Part shown: in pieces, positions 52,733 to 60,946 of the stretch
Numbering within the stretch: position 1 is the first letter of the stretch
Layout: the number at the start of each line of letters is the position of its first letter
Position numbers and translations under genes: made by a program
Assembly: GCA_045562555.1 (NCBI GenBank)
Contig: JBJKVO010000015.1
Span: 124,001 to 188,000 of the forward strand
Source of the DNA: UBA2588 sp002339805
GTDB lineage: Bacteria; Chloroflexota; Dehalococcoidia; Lucifugimonadales; UBA3495
Length of the DNA: 64,000 nucleotides
Direction of reading: 5' to 3'
Notes under the pieces: generated by a model
Database searches by the model: none
Told to the model about the DNA's origin: nothing
The model's input: the letters and a program-made list of their open reading frames with translations, nothing else

Positions 52733-55700
52733 TTATTGCCAGTTTTTACTCCCTCCGAATTTCAAAACATCACTCAAATTCCAAGCTTTAGTAACAATAA
52801 TATTAAATGTTCCTTCTCTCCTGGAAATCATCCCTGATATCATTATCAATTCTTTACTTAATTCCCACTGATACCTTTCATAAATATCAGGCAATACCAT
52901 TAACGGTATATGACCGAATTCATCTTCTATGGTCAAAAATACAGCTTTAGACAATGGTCTTTGGCGCCTTATAACCAACCCTGCTACTTGTATTATCTGA
53001 TTCAGTTCACAATCTATAATTTGTTTGCTGTCAAGCACATTATCAGACAAATCTTTCCTTATGTGTTCCATGACATGTCCATTCGGATATAATCCTAAAG
53101 CTGAATATTCATTAATCATATTTTCCCAATCACTTGGCTTATTTAAAGCAGGAGTTAAATTAGTGAAATCCAAATTCATAACACTTTGATTATCCGGTTT
53201 AGATTCATATATCCCCAATTCCCACAACAATTCTCTTCTATTGGAATTATTAAATGTATCTAGAGCACCTGAATGAACTAAATTTTTACCTTGCAAATAA
53301 CTAACATTCGTTCGTGCCATAAAGTCACTAACATTTATAAAGAATCCTTTTAAATTACGTTCAACTACAATCTTTATCGAAGCATTATCGCCCAAACTCT
53401 TAATATTATTCAGTCCCAAAAGCAATTTACCTTCCTTAATCACACAAGACACAGCACTACTATTGATATCAGGATTCATAACTACGATATTATGCCTTTT
53501 AGCATCTTCTTTTAAAGTTTCTAGATTATAAAAACCCATAGGCTGCTGATTAAAGAGTGCAACAAAAAACTCAAGAGGATAGTAATATTTAAGCCAGGCC
53601 ATATGATATGCAGTTATTCCAAATGCAAATGCATGTGATTCTGGAAACATATATTGACCATTAAATTTTTGAAATATCTTTATTGCAGTCTCTGTTCTAA
53701 CCCCTTTCTTATTTGCGCCAGATATAAAATGTTTTTTATATGAATTAATAATAGAGTCAGACCGTTTCCAGCCAAATGCACGCCGCAGTTCATCTGCTTC
53801 AACTTCTGTTAATCCTCCCACATCCATAGCAAGCTTATTAACTTGATCTTGAAATAAAATCACTCCTAATGTTTTTTCTAACGCATCTCTTTCTAACTCA
53901 TGATCGAATTTCCAGTTTTCACCATTACGTCGTCTGATAAATTGACTGACTCCATCATTAACTCCTACTCCGGGTCTAACACAAGCAACCTCATAAGCCA
54001 TATCTACCAAATTAACTGGTTTAATTCTTTTAATTGTCTGTATTTGCGCTGCTGATTCAATCTGAAATATCCCTATAGTATCTCCTTCATGCATGGACTC
54101 ATAAACATTTCGATCATCAAAATTTATACGCGTTAAATCAATGTATTTCCCCGTTCTCATTTCAATTAAATTCAATATCTCTTGCATTTGGGACAAGGTA
54201 CCTAAAGCTAAAAAGTCAATCTTAATAAATCCAGCTTGTTCTATGGATTTCTTATCCCAATGACAAATATATCGACCGTTTATATGCGCAGGTTGAATTG
54301 GAACCATATTATTGATAGGAGACGTACTAATTATCATTCCACTAGTATGTTGAGCTAAATATTTAGGAAATCCTTTGATTTCCGTGGTTAGATTAATTAA
54401 CTCCAGCCAAGTTTTGTCTTTAGAACTTATATTTATTCCTGAATTAATGAGCATATTACTCGATAAGTCAGATTTGATACTGGATTCAGACAATTTAGAC
54501 ATTTTTTCCAATTCAGACATAGGCAAAGCTAAAGCCTTGCCTATGTCTCTTATAGCGCCTTTAGTTTTATAAGTGCTAAACATCCCTGTTAACACAGCAT
54601 GCTCATTTCCCCATTTAACATGAATTCTCTTAATCAATTCTTCTCTTATATTTCTAGGGAAATCAAGATCTATATCAGGCACTATTGTCATTTCATTTGG
54701 CAAAAACCGATTTAATGATAAATTATACTCAAGCGGATCTATATGTGATAAACCGATAAGGTATCCAACCAACATTGCTACAGAAGAACCTCTTCCTCTG
54801 CCCGGGGAACGTTCTTCTAACGGTATTTCTATATCAGTAAGCTTCATATCTATCATGACTTCTCGAGCTAATTCAATAATGTCATGGTAAATTAATAAAA
54901 ACCCTGCCAAATTATGCTTTTCAATTAACCTAAATTCTTCTTCCAATCGTGCATGAATTTTATTAGTTATTATTCCGTATTTCCTTTTCGCTGCATCAAC
55001 ACAAATTTTCTCTAAATAACTTTGTTGAGAATATTCTTCCGGAACTGCATAATCTGGGAACACGTAACCTATATCTTGTAATAAATCAAAATCACACATC
55101 TCTGCAATCTTTAAAGTGTTTTTAACAGCTTTAGGATAGCTAGCAAATAAATATTGCATTTCTTCTGCAGATTTCAAATAGAACTGATTATTAAATCTTA
55201 GATAATTACTGCACTCCTCTAAAGACGTATTATTTTTAATAGCTACTAGCACGTCCTGCAATTTACTTCTTTCAGGTAAATGATAATGTACATTATTAGT
55301 TGCAACTGTTTCTATATCTAAATGTTTTGCATACTCTGAAAGTATTTTATTTCTTTGCACATCGCCTTTAACCAAATTTTGCTGTAATTCTACAAAAAGA
55401 TTATCTTTACCAAACGCATCTATATATTTTGTTAAAACATTATTAATTTGACGTTTGTTATTATTTGGTATCTGTCTACTTAAATAACTCTCTCTGCATC
55501 CTACTAAGGCAATGATTCCGTTATTGTTGTTAAATAAATCTTCGTCATTTAAAAAACCTGATTCGCTTTTCATTTGTGCATGCGACAGCAATCTAGAAAT
55601 GTTTCTATAACCTTCAATATTTTTAGATAGTAAAGTTATATGATTATCGTCCTCTAAAGTAACCTCCACTCCTATAATTGGTTTAATATCCAATGCTTTC

Positions 55701-55861
55701 GCCGTATGTGAGAATTCCATTGCGCCACATAAATTATCATGGTCAGTCAAAGCTAAAGCAGGATATGATAATTCTTTCGCTTTCACCAACAATTCATCTA
55801 TAAAAGAGGCTCCATCATAAAATGAATAATTACTATGGCAGTGTAATTCAACATATTCCAT
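52733..55861 (-). CDS. dnaE2: Error-prone DNA polymerase III alpha (DnaE2/ImuC type)
   Basis: A 1042-residue C-family polymerase. An N-terminal PHP domain (HCHSNYSFYDGA, ALTDHDN, GVEV) precedes the palm with GRGRGSSVAMLVGY, catalytic Asp396 and Asp398 in PDIDLDF and a third Asp in KIDFL; VARVRPGPGVN-type CVRPGVGVNDGV, PESHAFAFGITAYH and a C-terminal OB domain complete it. It is shorter than replicative DnaE1 and sits in an operon with an ImuB-like gene and a DUF6504 gene, the mutasome arrangement for SOS translesion synthesis. It starts 12 bases after the DUF6504 gene. Confidence 0.88.
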   Translation of the reverse strand: MEYVELHCHSNYSFYDGASFIDELLVKAKELSYPALALTDHDNLCGAMEFSHTAKALDIKPIIGVEVTLEDDNHITLLSKNIEGYRNISRLLSHAQMKSESGFLNDEDLFNNNNGIIALVGCRESYLSRQIPNNNKRQINNVLTKYIDAFGKDNLFVELQQNLVKGDVQRNKILSEYAKHLDIETVATNNVHYHLPERSKLQDVLVAIKNNTSLEECSNYLRFNNQFYLKSAEEMQYLFASYPKAVKNTLKIAEMCDFDLLQDIGYVFPDYAVPEEYSQQSYLEKICVDAAKRKYGIITNKIHARLEEEFRLIEKHNLAGFLLIYHDIIELAREVMIDMKLTDIEIPLEERSPGRGRGSSVAMLVGYLIGLSHIDPLEYNLSLNRFLPNEMTIVPDIDLDFPRNIREELIKRIHVKWGNEHAVLTGMFSTYKTKGAIRDIGKALALPMSELEKMSKLSESSIKSDLSSNMLINSGINISSKDKTWLELINLTTEIKGFPKYLAQHTSGMIISTSPINNMVPIQPAHINGRYICHWDKKSIEQAGFIKIDFLALGTLSQMQEILNLIEMRTGKYIDLTRINFDDRNVYESMHEGDTIGIFQIESAAQIQTIKRIKPVNLVDMAYEVACVRPGVGVNDGVSQFIRRRNGENWKFDHELERDALEKTLGVILFQDQVNKLAMDVGGLTEVEADELRRAFGWKRSDSIINSYKKHFISGANKKGVRTETAIKIFQKFNGQYMFPESHAFAFGITAYHMAWLKYYYPLEFFVALFNQQPMGFYNLETLKEDAKRHNIVVMNPDINSSAVSCVIKEGKLLLGLNNIKSLGDNASIKIVVERNLKGFFINVSDFMARTNVSYLQGKNLVHSGALDTFNNSNRRELLWELGIYESKPDNQSVMNLDFTNLTPALNKPSDWENMINEYSALGLYPNGHVMEHIRKDLSDNVLDSKQIIDCELNQIIQVAGLVIRRQRPLSKAVFLTIEDEFGHIPLMVLPDIYERYQWELSKELIMISGMISRREGTFNIIVTKAWNLSDVLKFGGSKNWQ

Positions 55862-55873
55862 GAAGCTTATTTA

Positions 55874-56113
55874 TTAATCTCTTTGAATAAACCATTCATC
55901 TGAATTCAAGTCCTTAAACATAGTAATTACTCTTTCGTCAATATTAAGTCGATAGTAAACACGATTAATTGAATCTGCATTCCTTCTCCACCATTCCCCA
56001 TAAACATGCCATAAATCAATTATGGATATAACAGAAAAACACTTATTATTTTTCAGTCGCGCTTTCACTGGAAAGCCTTGATCATTCTCCCAAACCTCAA
56101 TTGCCATTGGCAT
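55874..56113 (-). CDS. DUF6504-like small protein of the mutasome operon
   Basis: A 79-residue protein (from the ATG at 56113, 2 bases after the imuB stop). The layout MAIEVWENDQGFPVKA, SIIDLWHVYGEWWRR, RVYYRLNIDERVITMF and DEWFIQRD matches the small family known as DUF6504, found beside DinB/ImuB-like polymerases in Actinobacteria and related bacteria; the match is from memory. Its role in the mutasome is unknown; perhaps it bridges ImuB and DnaE2. Confidence 0.75.
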   Translation of the reverse strand: MPMAIEVWENDQGFPVKARLKNNKCFSVISIIDLWHVYGEWWRRNADSINRVYYRLNIDERVITMFKDLNSDEWFIQRD

Positions 56114-56115
56114 AT

Positions 56116-57294
56116 TCAAGGCAATATTTTGGTCAATGCTGAACGTCTTTCTGGAATCTTTGAACAAGGCTCTATCTCCTTTACCGTGTAAATCGGGGCT
56201 CTTCCTTCTAATCTTGCTTCTAGCTGCCTAATACTCTCAAGTAAATCATCTCTTTTCTTGGATGTTAAAAACATTGGTTTTTGTACTCCAAAATCATTTG
56301 TAAGCTCAATTAATTCAATCATTATTCTATCTACAGGGCCTGGTATGATAGCTGTTTCTAATACATTTGAAATAATGGACATGATTATAGATTTACTAAA
56401 TAACGGTTCTTTAAAATTAATTTTCTTATTCCAGAACTGCTTATCGATAGTTCTAAAATTTAAGTTTATCGACCTGGCACTCCTATTCCTAAACAATGCG
56501 TTAGTCAACAAATCATCCAGTCCATACGAAATTGCTAACACAATAGATTGCTTTGTAGAAAAACCTTCATCAATTTCAATAGTTTTTTTAATTGATGGCT
56601 CAACTACCGCATGATTAAACAATTCTGAATCTATTCCGCGCGATAATTCCCATATTTTTTTTCCTTCTTGTATTCCAAATTGAATTTGGAGCACATCGAT
56701 CCTCCATTTTGATAGCTGATTCAAATTAGATATTCCCAATTCTTTCAGTTTCAATCTACTTTCCAATCTAATTGGCAACATCTCAGGAATGATTTTAGAC
56801 ATACATTCAAAATTATCTGAAATATCAGTACATTCATTAGGATCACATTGCAAAGCAGCCACATATGAAAAAAATTTACTATCAGAGATTCCAAGTCGCG
56901 GATTAAATTCTTTGTTAAGTGCAGTAATCAATACATTTTTAAGATTTTGAATACCCCCGTAAAGCATTTCTAAACCCGTGATATCTACCATGATAATTCC
57001 TAAATCCTTACTTTCTACTTTAGGACTGATATTACTTAATGTCGCTATATTTTTCTGATGTATATCTTGATAAATCTCATAATCTCCTTCGATTACTGTC
57101 ACATTTTTACATACAGCAATAGCAGCTTGATAAGACATTCCAAGTTTGATAGCTTTCGCTTCTACAGATCTATCAATCACTACTAAATTATTTTTCCTCC
57201 CCGCGACCACTACAAAAGGATTTCCTTTAAGATCCGGGTTCTTTATAAGTTCATTCTTTGCATAAAAATGAGTGATTAGAACACAAGCTATCAT
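56116..57294 (-). CDS. imuB: ImuB-like Y-family polymerase, probably catalytically inactive
   Basis: A 392-residue Y-family polymerase fold. The usual palm starts with DMDAFFA and carries SIDEAF; here the first site reads ITHFYAKNEL and the second IMVDITGLEML, so the catalytic acids are missing, as in ImuB, which acts as a clamp-binding adaptor for ImuC/DnaE2. Downstream helix-hairpin-helix and little-finger regions are recognisable (KLKELGISNLNQLSKW, ELSRGIDSELF). I start at the ATG at 57294, just after the SOS promoter (leader about 25 bases with AGAGG); the ATG at 57330 lies inside the operator and is rejected. No recA-like imuA gene is present. Confidence 0.85.
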   Translation of the reverse strand: MIACVLITHFYAKNELIKNPDLKGNPFVVVAGRKNNLVVIDRSVEAKAIKLGMSYQAAIAVCKNVTVIEGDYEIYQDIHQKNIATLSNISPKVESKDLGIIMVDITGLEMLYGGIQNLKNVLITALNKEFNPRLGISDSKFFSYVAALQCDPNECTDISDNFECMSKIIPEMLPIRLESRLKLKELGISNLNQLSKWRIDVLQIQFGIQEGKKIWELSRGIDSELFNHAVVEPSIKKTIEIDEGFSTKQSIVLAISYGLDDLLTNALFRNRSARSINLNFRTIDKQFWNKKINFKEPLFSKSIIMSIISNVLETAIIPGPVDRIMIELIELTNDFGVQKPMFLTSKKRDDLLESIRQLEARLEGRAPIYTVKEIEPCSKIPERRSALTKILP

Positions 57295-57311
57295 CAAGAC
57301 ACAACCTCTAA

Positions 57312-57349
57312 TATTGCAATAATAGAACATTTGTTCTATTATTGCAATA
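57312..57349 (-). promoter_or_regulatory. SOS (LexA) operator within the imuB promoter
   Basis: Two perfect 18-bp arms (57312-57329 and 57332-57349) surround a 2-base centre. The middle is AGAACATTTGTTCT, an exact GAAC-N4-GTTC SOS box of the Gram-positive/Actinobacterial type. On the minus strand the -35 TTGCAA (57342-57347), a 17-base spacer (57325-57341) and the -10 TATTAT (57319-57324) place the box in the spacer, so LexA would block RNA polymerase directly. The same elements read on the plus strand. The box is seen; LexA binding is inferred. Confidence 0.85.
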
Positions 57350-57367
57350 CACTGCTATTGATGGAGG

Positions 57368-57904
57368 TTAATTATCAAACAACCATTCAGGTTTTCTATC
57401 AGGTTTCCTCAAAAAGTTATGACTAGGCCAAATTTTAGATTTAATAAATCTTTGATAAGCTACAAAAGTGTCTATAGAAATATCTTTTTTCCATTCGTCC
57501 GGCATAGCCCGTACAAACCCGTCTGTAGCTTTCATTTCAAATGGAGTATGCCCAGTGATTTCGCAAAATGTGTTTTTACATTGTTCTAGGGTGAATAGAC
57601 ACCCATGCACCTTGCCATATCGCAAATAGTACTCACCGCATAAAGCCAATCCATGTTCAATAAGCCATGCTAAGTTAGAATTTTTATGTGCAGCCCATTG
57701 AGTACATGGATGATTACGAAACGCTCCTTTTTTAGTATCATATGGAGTACCATTCAAACGATGAATGGATCCCCAATTCCAATACCATTCGGAATAAACA
57801 AGTGCAATAATCTGGCATGACTCCACAGGCATTTTAACCACATGTTTATCCGGAAGCACTTGCGCGGAAACACAAGGATCTGAATCTGTAACAAATATAT
57901 TCAT
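57368..57904 (-). CDS. Phage-type conserved protein of unknown function
   Basis: A 178-residue protein. The N-terminal MNIFVTDSDPCVSAQVLPDK, the KMPVESCQ helix, NHPCTQWAAHKNSNLAWL and GLALCGEYYLRYGKVH strongly recall a conserved protein of T4-like and cyanophage genomes. I do not know its function. No signal, membrane segment or clear catalytic motif apart from conserved His/Cys. It lies upstream of the mutasome operon on the same strand; only the SOS promoter separates them. Confidence 0.6.
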   Translation of the reverse strand: MNIFVTDSDPCVSAQVLPDKHVVKMPVESCQIIALVYSEWYWNWGSIHRLNGTPYDTKKGAFRNHPCTQWAAHKNSNLAWLIEHGLALCGEYYLRYGKVHGCLFTLEQCKNTFCEITGHTPFEMKATDGFVRAMPDEWKKDISIDTFVAYQRFIKSKIWPSHNFLRKPDRKPEWLFDN

Positions 57905-57957
57905 TTTATTCTTACATGTACAATTATCTCACATTTTTTATTCAGGATGAGGACATA

Positions 57958-58425
57958 TTGAGGCTTGATAATTCAGTCAGTATAGCAATCTGCGGTATAT
58001 TGCTTCTTATAGGCATAAATTGCACAAACGATCAAAATACAATCTTAGTGCAAAGAGTGATAGACGGAGATACCATTTTATTAGCTAACGGCGACCGGGT
58101 TAGGTATCTCGATATTGACACACCGGAAACCGTTCATCCCAACAAACCAGTAGAATGCTTTGGCCCAGAATCACACCAAAGGAATCAGGAATTAGTTGAA
58201 AACGAATATGTAACGTTGAAACAAAGTATTACAAACAAAGACCAATATGGAAGACTATTAAGATATGTATATGTAGGAGATATTTTTGTTAATGCTGTTC
58301 TCGTATCCGAAGGTTACGCATTAGCCAAAGACTACAATAATCCTGGTCATTTATATGATTACTTAGAATCCCTTGAACAAAATGCAAGCGAAAAAGAACT
58401 AGGGTTATGGCAACAATGTAAATAA
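57958..58425 (+). CDS. Thermonuclease (SNase-like) family lipoprotein or secreted nuclease
   Basis: Ca2+-dependent nuclease fold, 155 residues from the TTG at 57958. Lipobox-like GINC22 follows a hydrophobic stretch. The nuclease core shows RVIDGDTILLANGDRVRYLD, IDTPETVHP, ESHQRNQ and QYGRLLRYV, with the usual Arg/Glu/Arg catalytic set. The ATG at 57916 would put acidic residues before the hydrophobic core, so I prefer the TTG with GATGAGGA upstream. Probably digests extracellular DNA or RNA for nutrients. It ends 34 bases before a tRNA gene. Confidence 0.82.
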   Translation: MRLDNSVSIAICGILLLIGINCTNDQNTILVQRVIDGDTILLANGDRVRYLDIDTPETVHPNKPVECFGPESHQRNQELVENEYVTLKQSITNKDQYGRLLRYVYVGDIFVNAVLVSEGYALAKDYNNPGHLYDYLESLEQNASEKELGLWQQCK

Positions 58426-58459
58426 CTATATGGTAATATCTACAGATATAAATCTTCTA

Positions 58460-58549
58460 GGAGGGATGGCAGAGCGGACGAATGCGCTGGTCTTGAAAAC
58501 CAGTATACCCGCAAGGGTATCGTGGGTTCGAATCCCACTCCCTCCGCCA
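58460..58549 (+). tRNA. tRNA-Ser (anticodon UGA)
   Basis: The acceptor stem GGAGGGA (58460-58466) pairs with TCCCTCC (58539-58545), discriminator G, CCA encoded (58547-58549). The anticodon loop CTTGAAA (58492-58498) gives UGA, and a long variable arm (TACCC-GCAA-GGGTA) and T-arm GTGGG/CCCAC confirm a serine type II tRNA. It lies between the nuclease and moaD. Confidence 0.97.
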
Positions 58550-58561
58550 CGAAAAACTATA

Positions 58562-58807
58562 ATGGAATTGGAAGTAATTCTCTTTGCTATATATAAAGAA
58601 CGACTACAATCCAATTCAGTTATTGTGGAACTTCCAGAAGACTCGACGGTAGAACAATTAGTGAATCAGCTTAGATCCGATTATCCTCAAATTGCCACTC
58701 TTGAAACAAATATCGTTGTAGCCGTAAATTCTGAATACTCAGAATATGATCTTAAATTAAAATCAACAGATGAAATATGCCTTATACCCCCTGTTAGCGG
58801 AGGATAA
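58562..58807 (+). CDS. moaD: Molybdopterin synthase small subunit MoaD
   Basis: An 81-residue ubiquitin-fold protein ending in the double-Gly tail (PPVSGG) that is thiocarboxylated to donate sulfur to molybdopterin. The N-terminus (VILFAIYKERLQSNSVIV) and EDSTVEQLVNQL are typical. The start at 58562 lies just after the tRNA; the longer frame to 58430 runs through the tRNA and is an artefact. moaE follows after one base. Confidence 0.9.
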   Translation: MELEVILFAIYKERLQSNSVIVELPEDSTVEQLVNQLRSDYPQIATLETNIVVAVNSEYSEYDLKLKSTDEICLIPPVSGG

Positions 58808-58808
58808 C

Positions 58809-59222
58809 ATGATACAAATAACTTATGATGAGTTAAACCCTGAAATTGTTACACAATCAACAATGCAAGACACAAATGGAGCAGTAGTCACGTTCCTAGG
58901 CACCACACGAGACACTTTTGAAGGGAAAAATGTAATCCATTTAGAATACGAAGCCTACGAAACCATGGCTATACAGAAATTACATGAAATTTCTGATGAA
59001 ACCAAACTAAAATATAATCTGTCAGATATTTCAATATCCCACAGAATTGGAACAGTAGGGGTAGGAGAAATCAGTTTAATTGTTGCAGTGGCTTCACCTC
59101 ATCGCGCAGAAGCTTTCAAAGCGTGTAATGACTTAGTAGATCGGCTCAAAGAAGTTGTACCTATTTGGAAAAAAGAAATCTATTCCGATGGATCTCGATG
59201 GGTGGGATCAGAACATATTTGA
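58809..59222 (+). CDS. moaE: Molybdopterin synthase catalytic subunit MoaE
   Basis: Partner of MoaD; together they convert precursor Z to molybdopterin. It is 137 residues: GAVVTFLGTTRDTFEGKNV, the LEYEAYETMA box, HRIGTVGVGEISL and PIWKKEIYSDGSRW (catalytic Lys) are present. GGAGG precedes the ATG at 58809. Only moaD and moaE are here; the other cofactor genes must lie elsewhere. Confidence 0.93.
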   Translation: MIQITYDELNPEIVTQSTMQDTNGAVVTFLGTTRDTFEGKNVIHLEYEAYETMAIQKLHEISDETKLKYNLSDISISHRIGTVGVGEISLIVAVASPHRAEAFKACNDLVDRLKEVVPIWKKEIYSDGSRWVGSEHI

Positions 59223-59227
59223 TTTCA

Positions 59228-59950
59228 ATGAATTTATTAAGAAAATATGCATCTAGATTAAACATCGAAGTAACAGATGAACAACTAAATTCTTTCAAGT
59301 CATATTCAGATCAATTAATTATATGGAATTCAAAATTTAACATAACGAGAATAATAGACCCTGAAGAAATCCAAATTAAACATTTTTTAGACTCCATTAC
59401 TTTATGCAAGTTCATACCTGACCCCATACCACAACCTTTATCGCTAATCGATATTGGATCTGGAGGAGGTTTTCCTGGGATCCCACTAAAAATCATGTTC
59501 CCCAGTATCGAAATAACTTTGTTAGAAGCCACCAAGAAAAAATGTGATTTTTTATCCCATATATGCAAAGAGCTTAACCTCAAAAATACGAACGTAATTC
59601 ACAATCGAGCAGAGAAGCTTAGCCATGATGATAACTTTAGAAATCAATTTGATATTGTAACTTCCAGAGCTGTAGCTCCAACATCAACTCTTGTAGAAAT
59701 CAGTGCAGGGTTTTGTAAAACTGGAGGCAACATGATTGCCTGGAAATCTGTTAATTCGTCTAATGCGCCAGACGCACAAAGAGTATTACAAACCTTAACC
59801 TCTAAACCTAATCCTGGCATGATTTTAGAGCATGTAGTGACTATTCCTGAAATCCAATTCGAGCAATGCTTACTACAAATCACAAAAGACCATGATATAA
59901 CGACAACATATCCTCGTCAGAATGGCATTCCCAAGAAACGACCTTTATAA
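59228..59950 (+). CDS. rsmG: 16S rRNA (guanine-N7)-methyltransferase RsmG
   Basis: Methylates G527 of 16S rRNA (E. coli numbering). It is 240 residues with WNSKFNITRI, the SAM loop LIDIGSGGGFPGIPL and VTSRAVAPTSTLVE. The ATG at 59228 has no strong ribosome site; a TTG at 59219 would overlap the moaE stop by four bases (TTGA) and is also possible. Probably co-transcribed with moaD-moaE. Confidence 0.92.
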   Translation: MNLLRKYASRLNIEVTDEQLNSFKSYSDQLIIWNSKFNITRIIDPEEIQIKHFLDSITLCKFIPDPIPQPLSLIDIGSGGGFPGIPLKIMFPSIEITLLEATKKKCDFLSHICKELNLKNTNVIHNRAEKLSHDDNFRNQFDIVTSRAVAPTSTLVEISAGFCKTGGNMIAWKSVNSSNAPDAQRVLQTLTSKPNPGMILEHVVTIPEIQFEQCLLQITKDHDITTTYPRQNGIPKKRPL

Positions 59951-59991
59951 TTACAGAATTCTTTTAGGTCTATTATTACAGGAGAATAAGT

Positions 59992-60933
59992 ATGTCTATC
60001 ATGGTAACCGGAGGGAATGGTTTCATAGGATGGCGCATCATCCGTAAACTTTTGGAGGCAGGGGAAGAAGTAATATGCTTTGATCTGTCTCCTCCGAAAA
60101 GTAACTTAGACGCTTACATAGATAGAATTTCCTTTTATAAAGGAGACGTTACTCAGTTATCCCAACTACTGGCCGCCATAAAAACTCATAATGTTAAAAA
60201 AATTATCCACATGGCAGCATTATTACCTCCAGACACAGAAGATAGGCCTCAATATGGCATGCACGTGAATATAGATGGGACTAACAACGTGTTCGAAGCC
60301 GCAAGATGGACAGATATCGAAAGAGTTGTGTACGCTAGTTCCATAGCAGTCTACGGAGTACAGGATACGTTCGGCGAAAGACCACTAACTGAAGAAGATA
60401 TCACTGATCCTATAAATGTGTATGGCTTCACAAAGGCAGCAAATGACTTCTCTGCTAGGATATACCACCAGAAATTTGGACTTGACCTAAAATCAGTAAG
60501 GATAAGTACTGTGTTTGGGCATGGAAGAGTTACTGGAATGACTGGAATGATTGGGGGATTGATGATTTCTTTACCTGCTATAGGCCAACCAGTTTCAATG
60601 AATTTCAGCCCTGACGAGGCATCTCCAATGATTCACGCTGAAGATGCCGCAGAAATTTTCGTCAGAGTAGCTCTAGAAAGCAATCTCAAGCACAATATCT
60701 ACTTAACCGGAGGCCACCTTGCAACCATTGGTGATATCGCAAACATAGTTAAACAATATATACCAGACGCAGAAATTAATACTGGCAACCAAGCTGTACC
60801 TCATGTCTATTTAGTAGACAACAGTAAAATGTTATCGGACATAGGTTATGAAATACCACCACTGCAAATGAGAATCTTACAACACATCAATGATGCTAGA
60901 ATTGAGCATGGACTAAAACCTATAAAAGGCTAA
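59992..60933 (+). CDS. NAD-dependent epimerase/dehydratase (extended SDR)
   Basis: A 313-residue extended SDR. TGGNGFIG cofactor loop, ALLPPDT, SSIAVYG and the intact catalytic YGFTK motif (YxxxK), GAAGFG-like end. The substrate is unknown; these act on nucleotide sugars or small alcohols and aldehydes. AGGAGAA precedes the ATG. 13 bases before the LLM oxidoreductase gene; likely an operon. Confidence 0.87.
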   Translation: MSIMVTGGNGFIGWRIIRKLLEAGEEVICFDLSPPKSNLDAYIDRISFYKGDVTQLSQLLAAIKTHNVKKIIHMAALLPPDTEDRPQYGMHVNIDGTNNVFEAARWTDIERVVYASSIAVYGVQDTFGERPLTEEDITDPINVYGFTKAANDFSARIYHQKFGLDLKSVRISTVFGHGRVTGMTGMIGGLMISLPAIGQPVSMNFSPDEASPMIHAEDAAEIFVRVALESNLKHNIYLTGGHLATIGDIANIVKQYIPDAEINTGNQAVPHVYLVDNSKMLSDIGYEIPPLQMRILQHINDARIEHGLKPIKG

Positions 60934-60946
60934 AAGCAGGTGACTT

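Noticed and set aside
57295..57330. Upstream ATG for imuB
   Set aside because: It lies inside the SOS operator and before the predicted transcription start; the domain begins at 57294.
58430..58561. Long upstream extension of moaD
   Set aside because: The frame runs straight through the tRNA-Ser gene; the MoaD domain begins at 58562.
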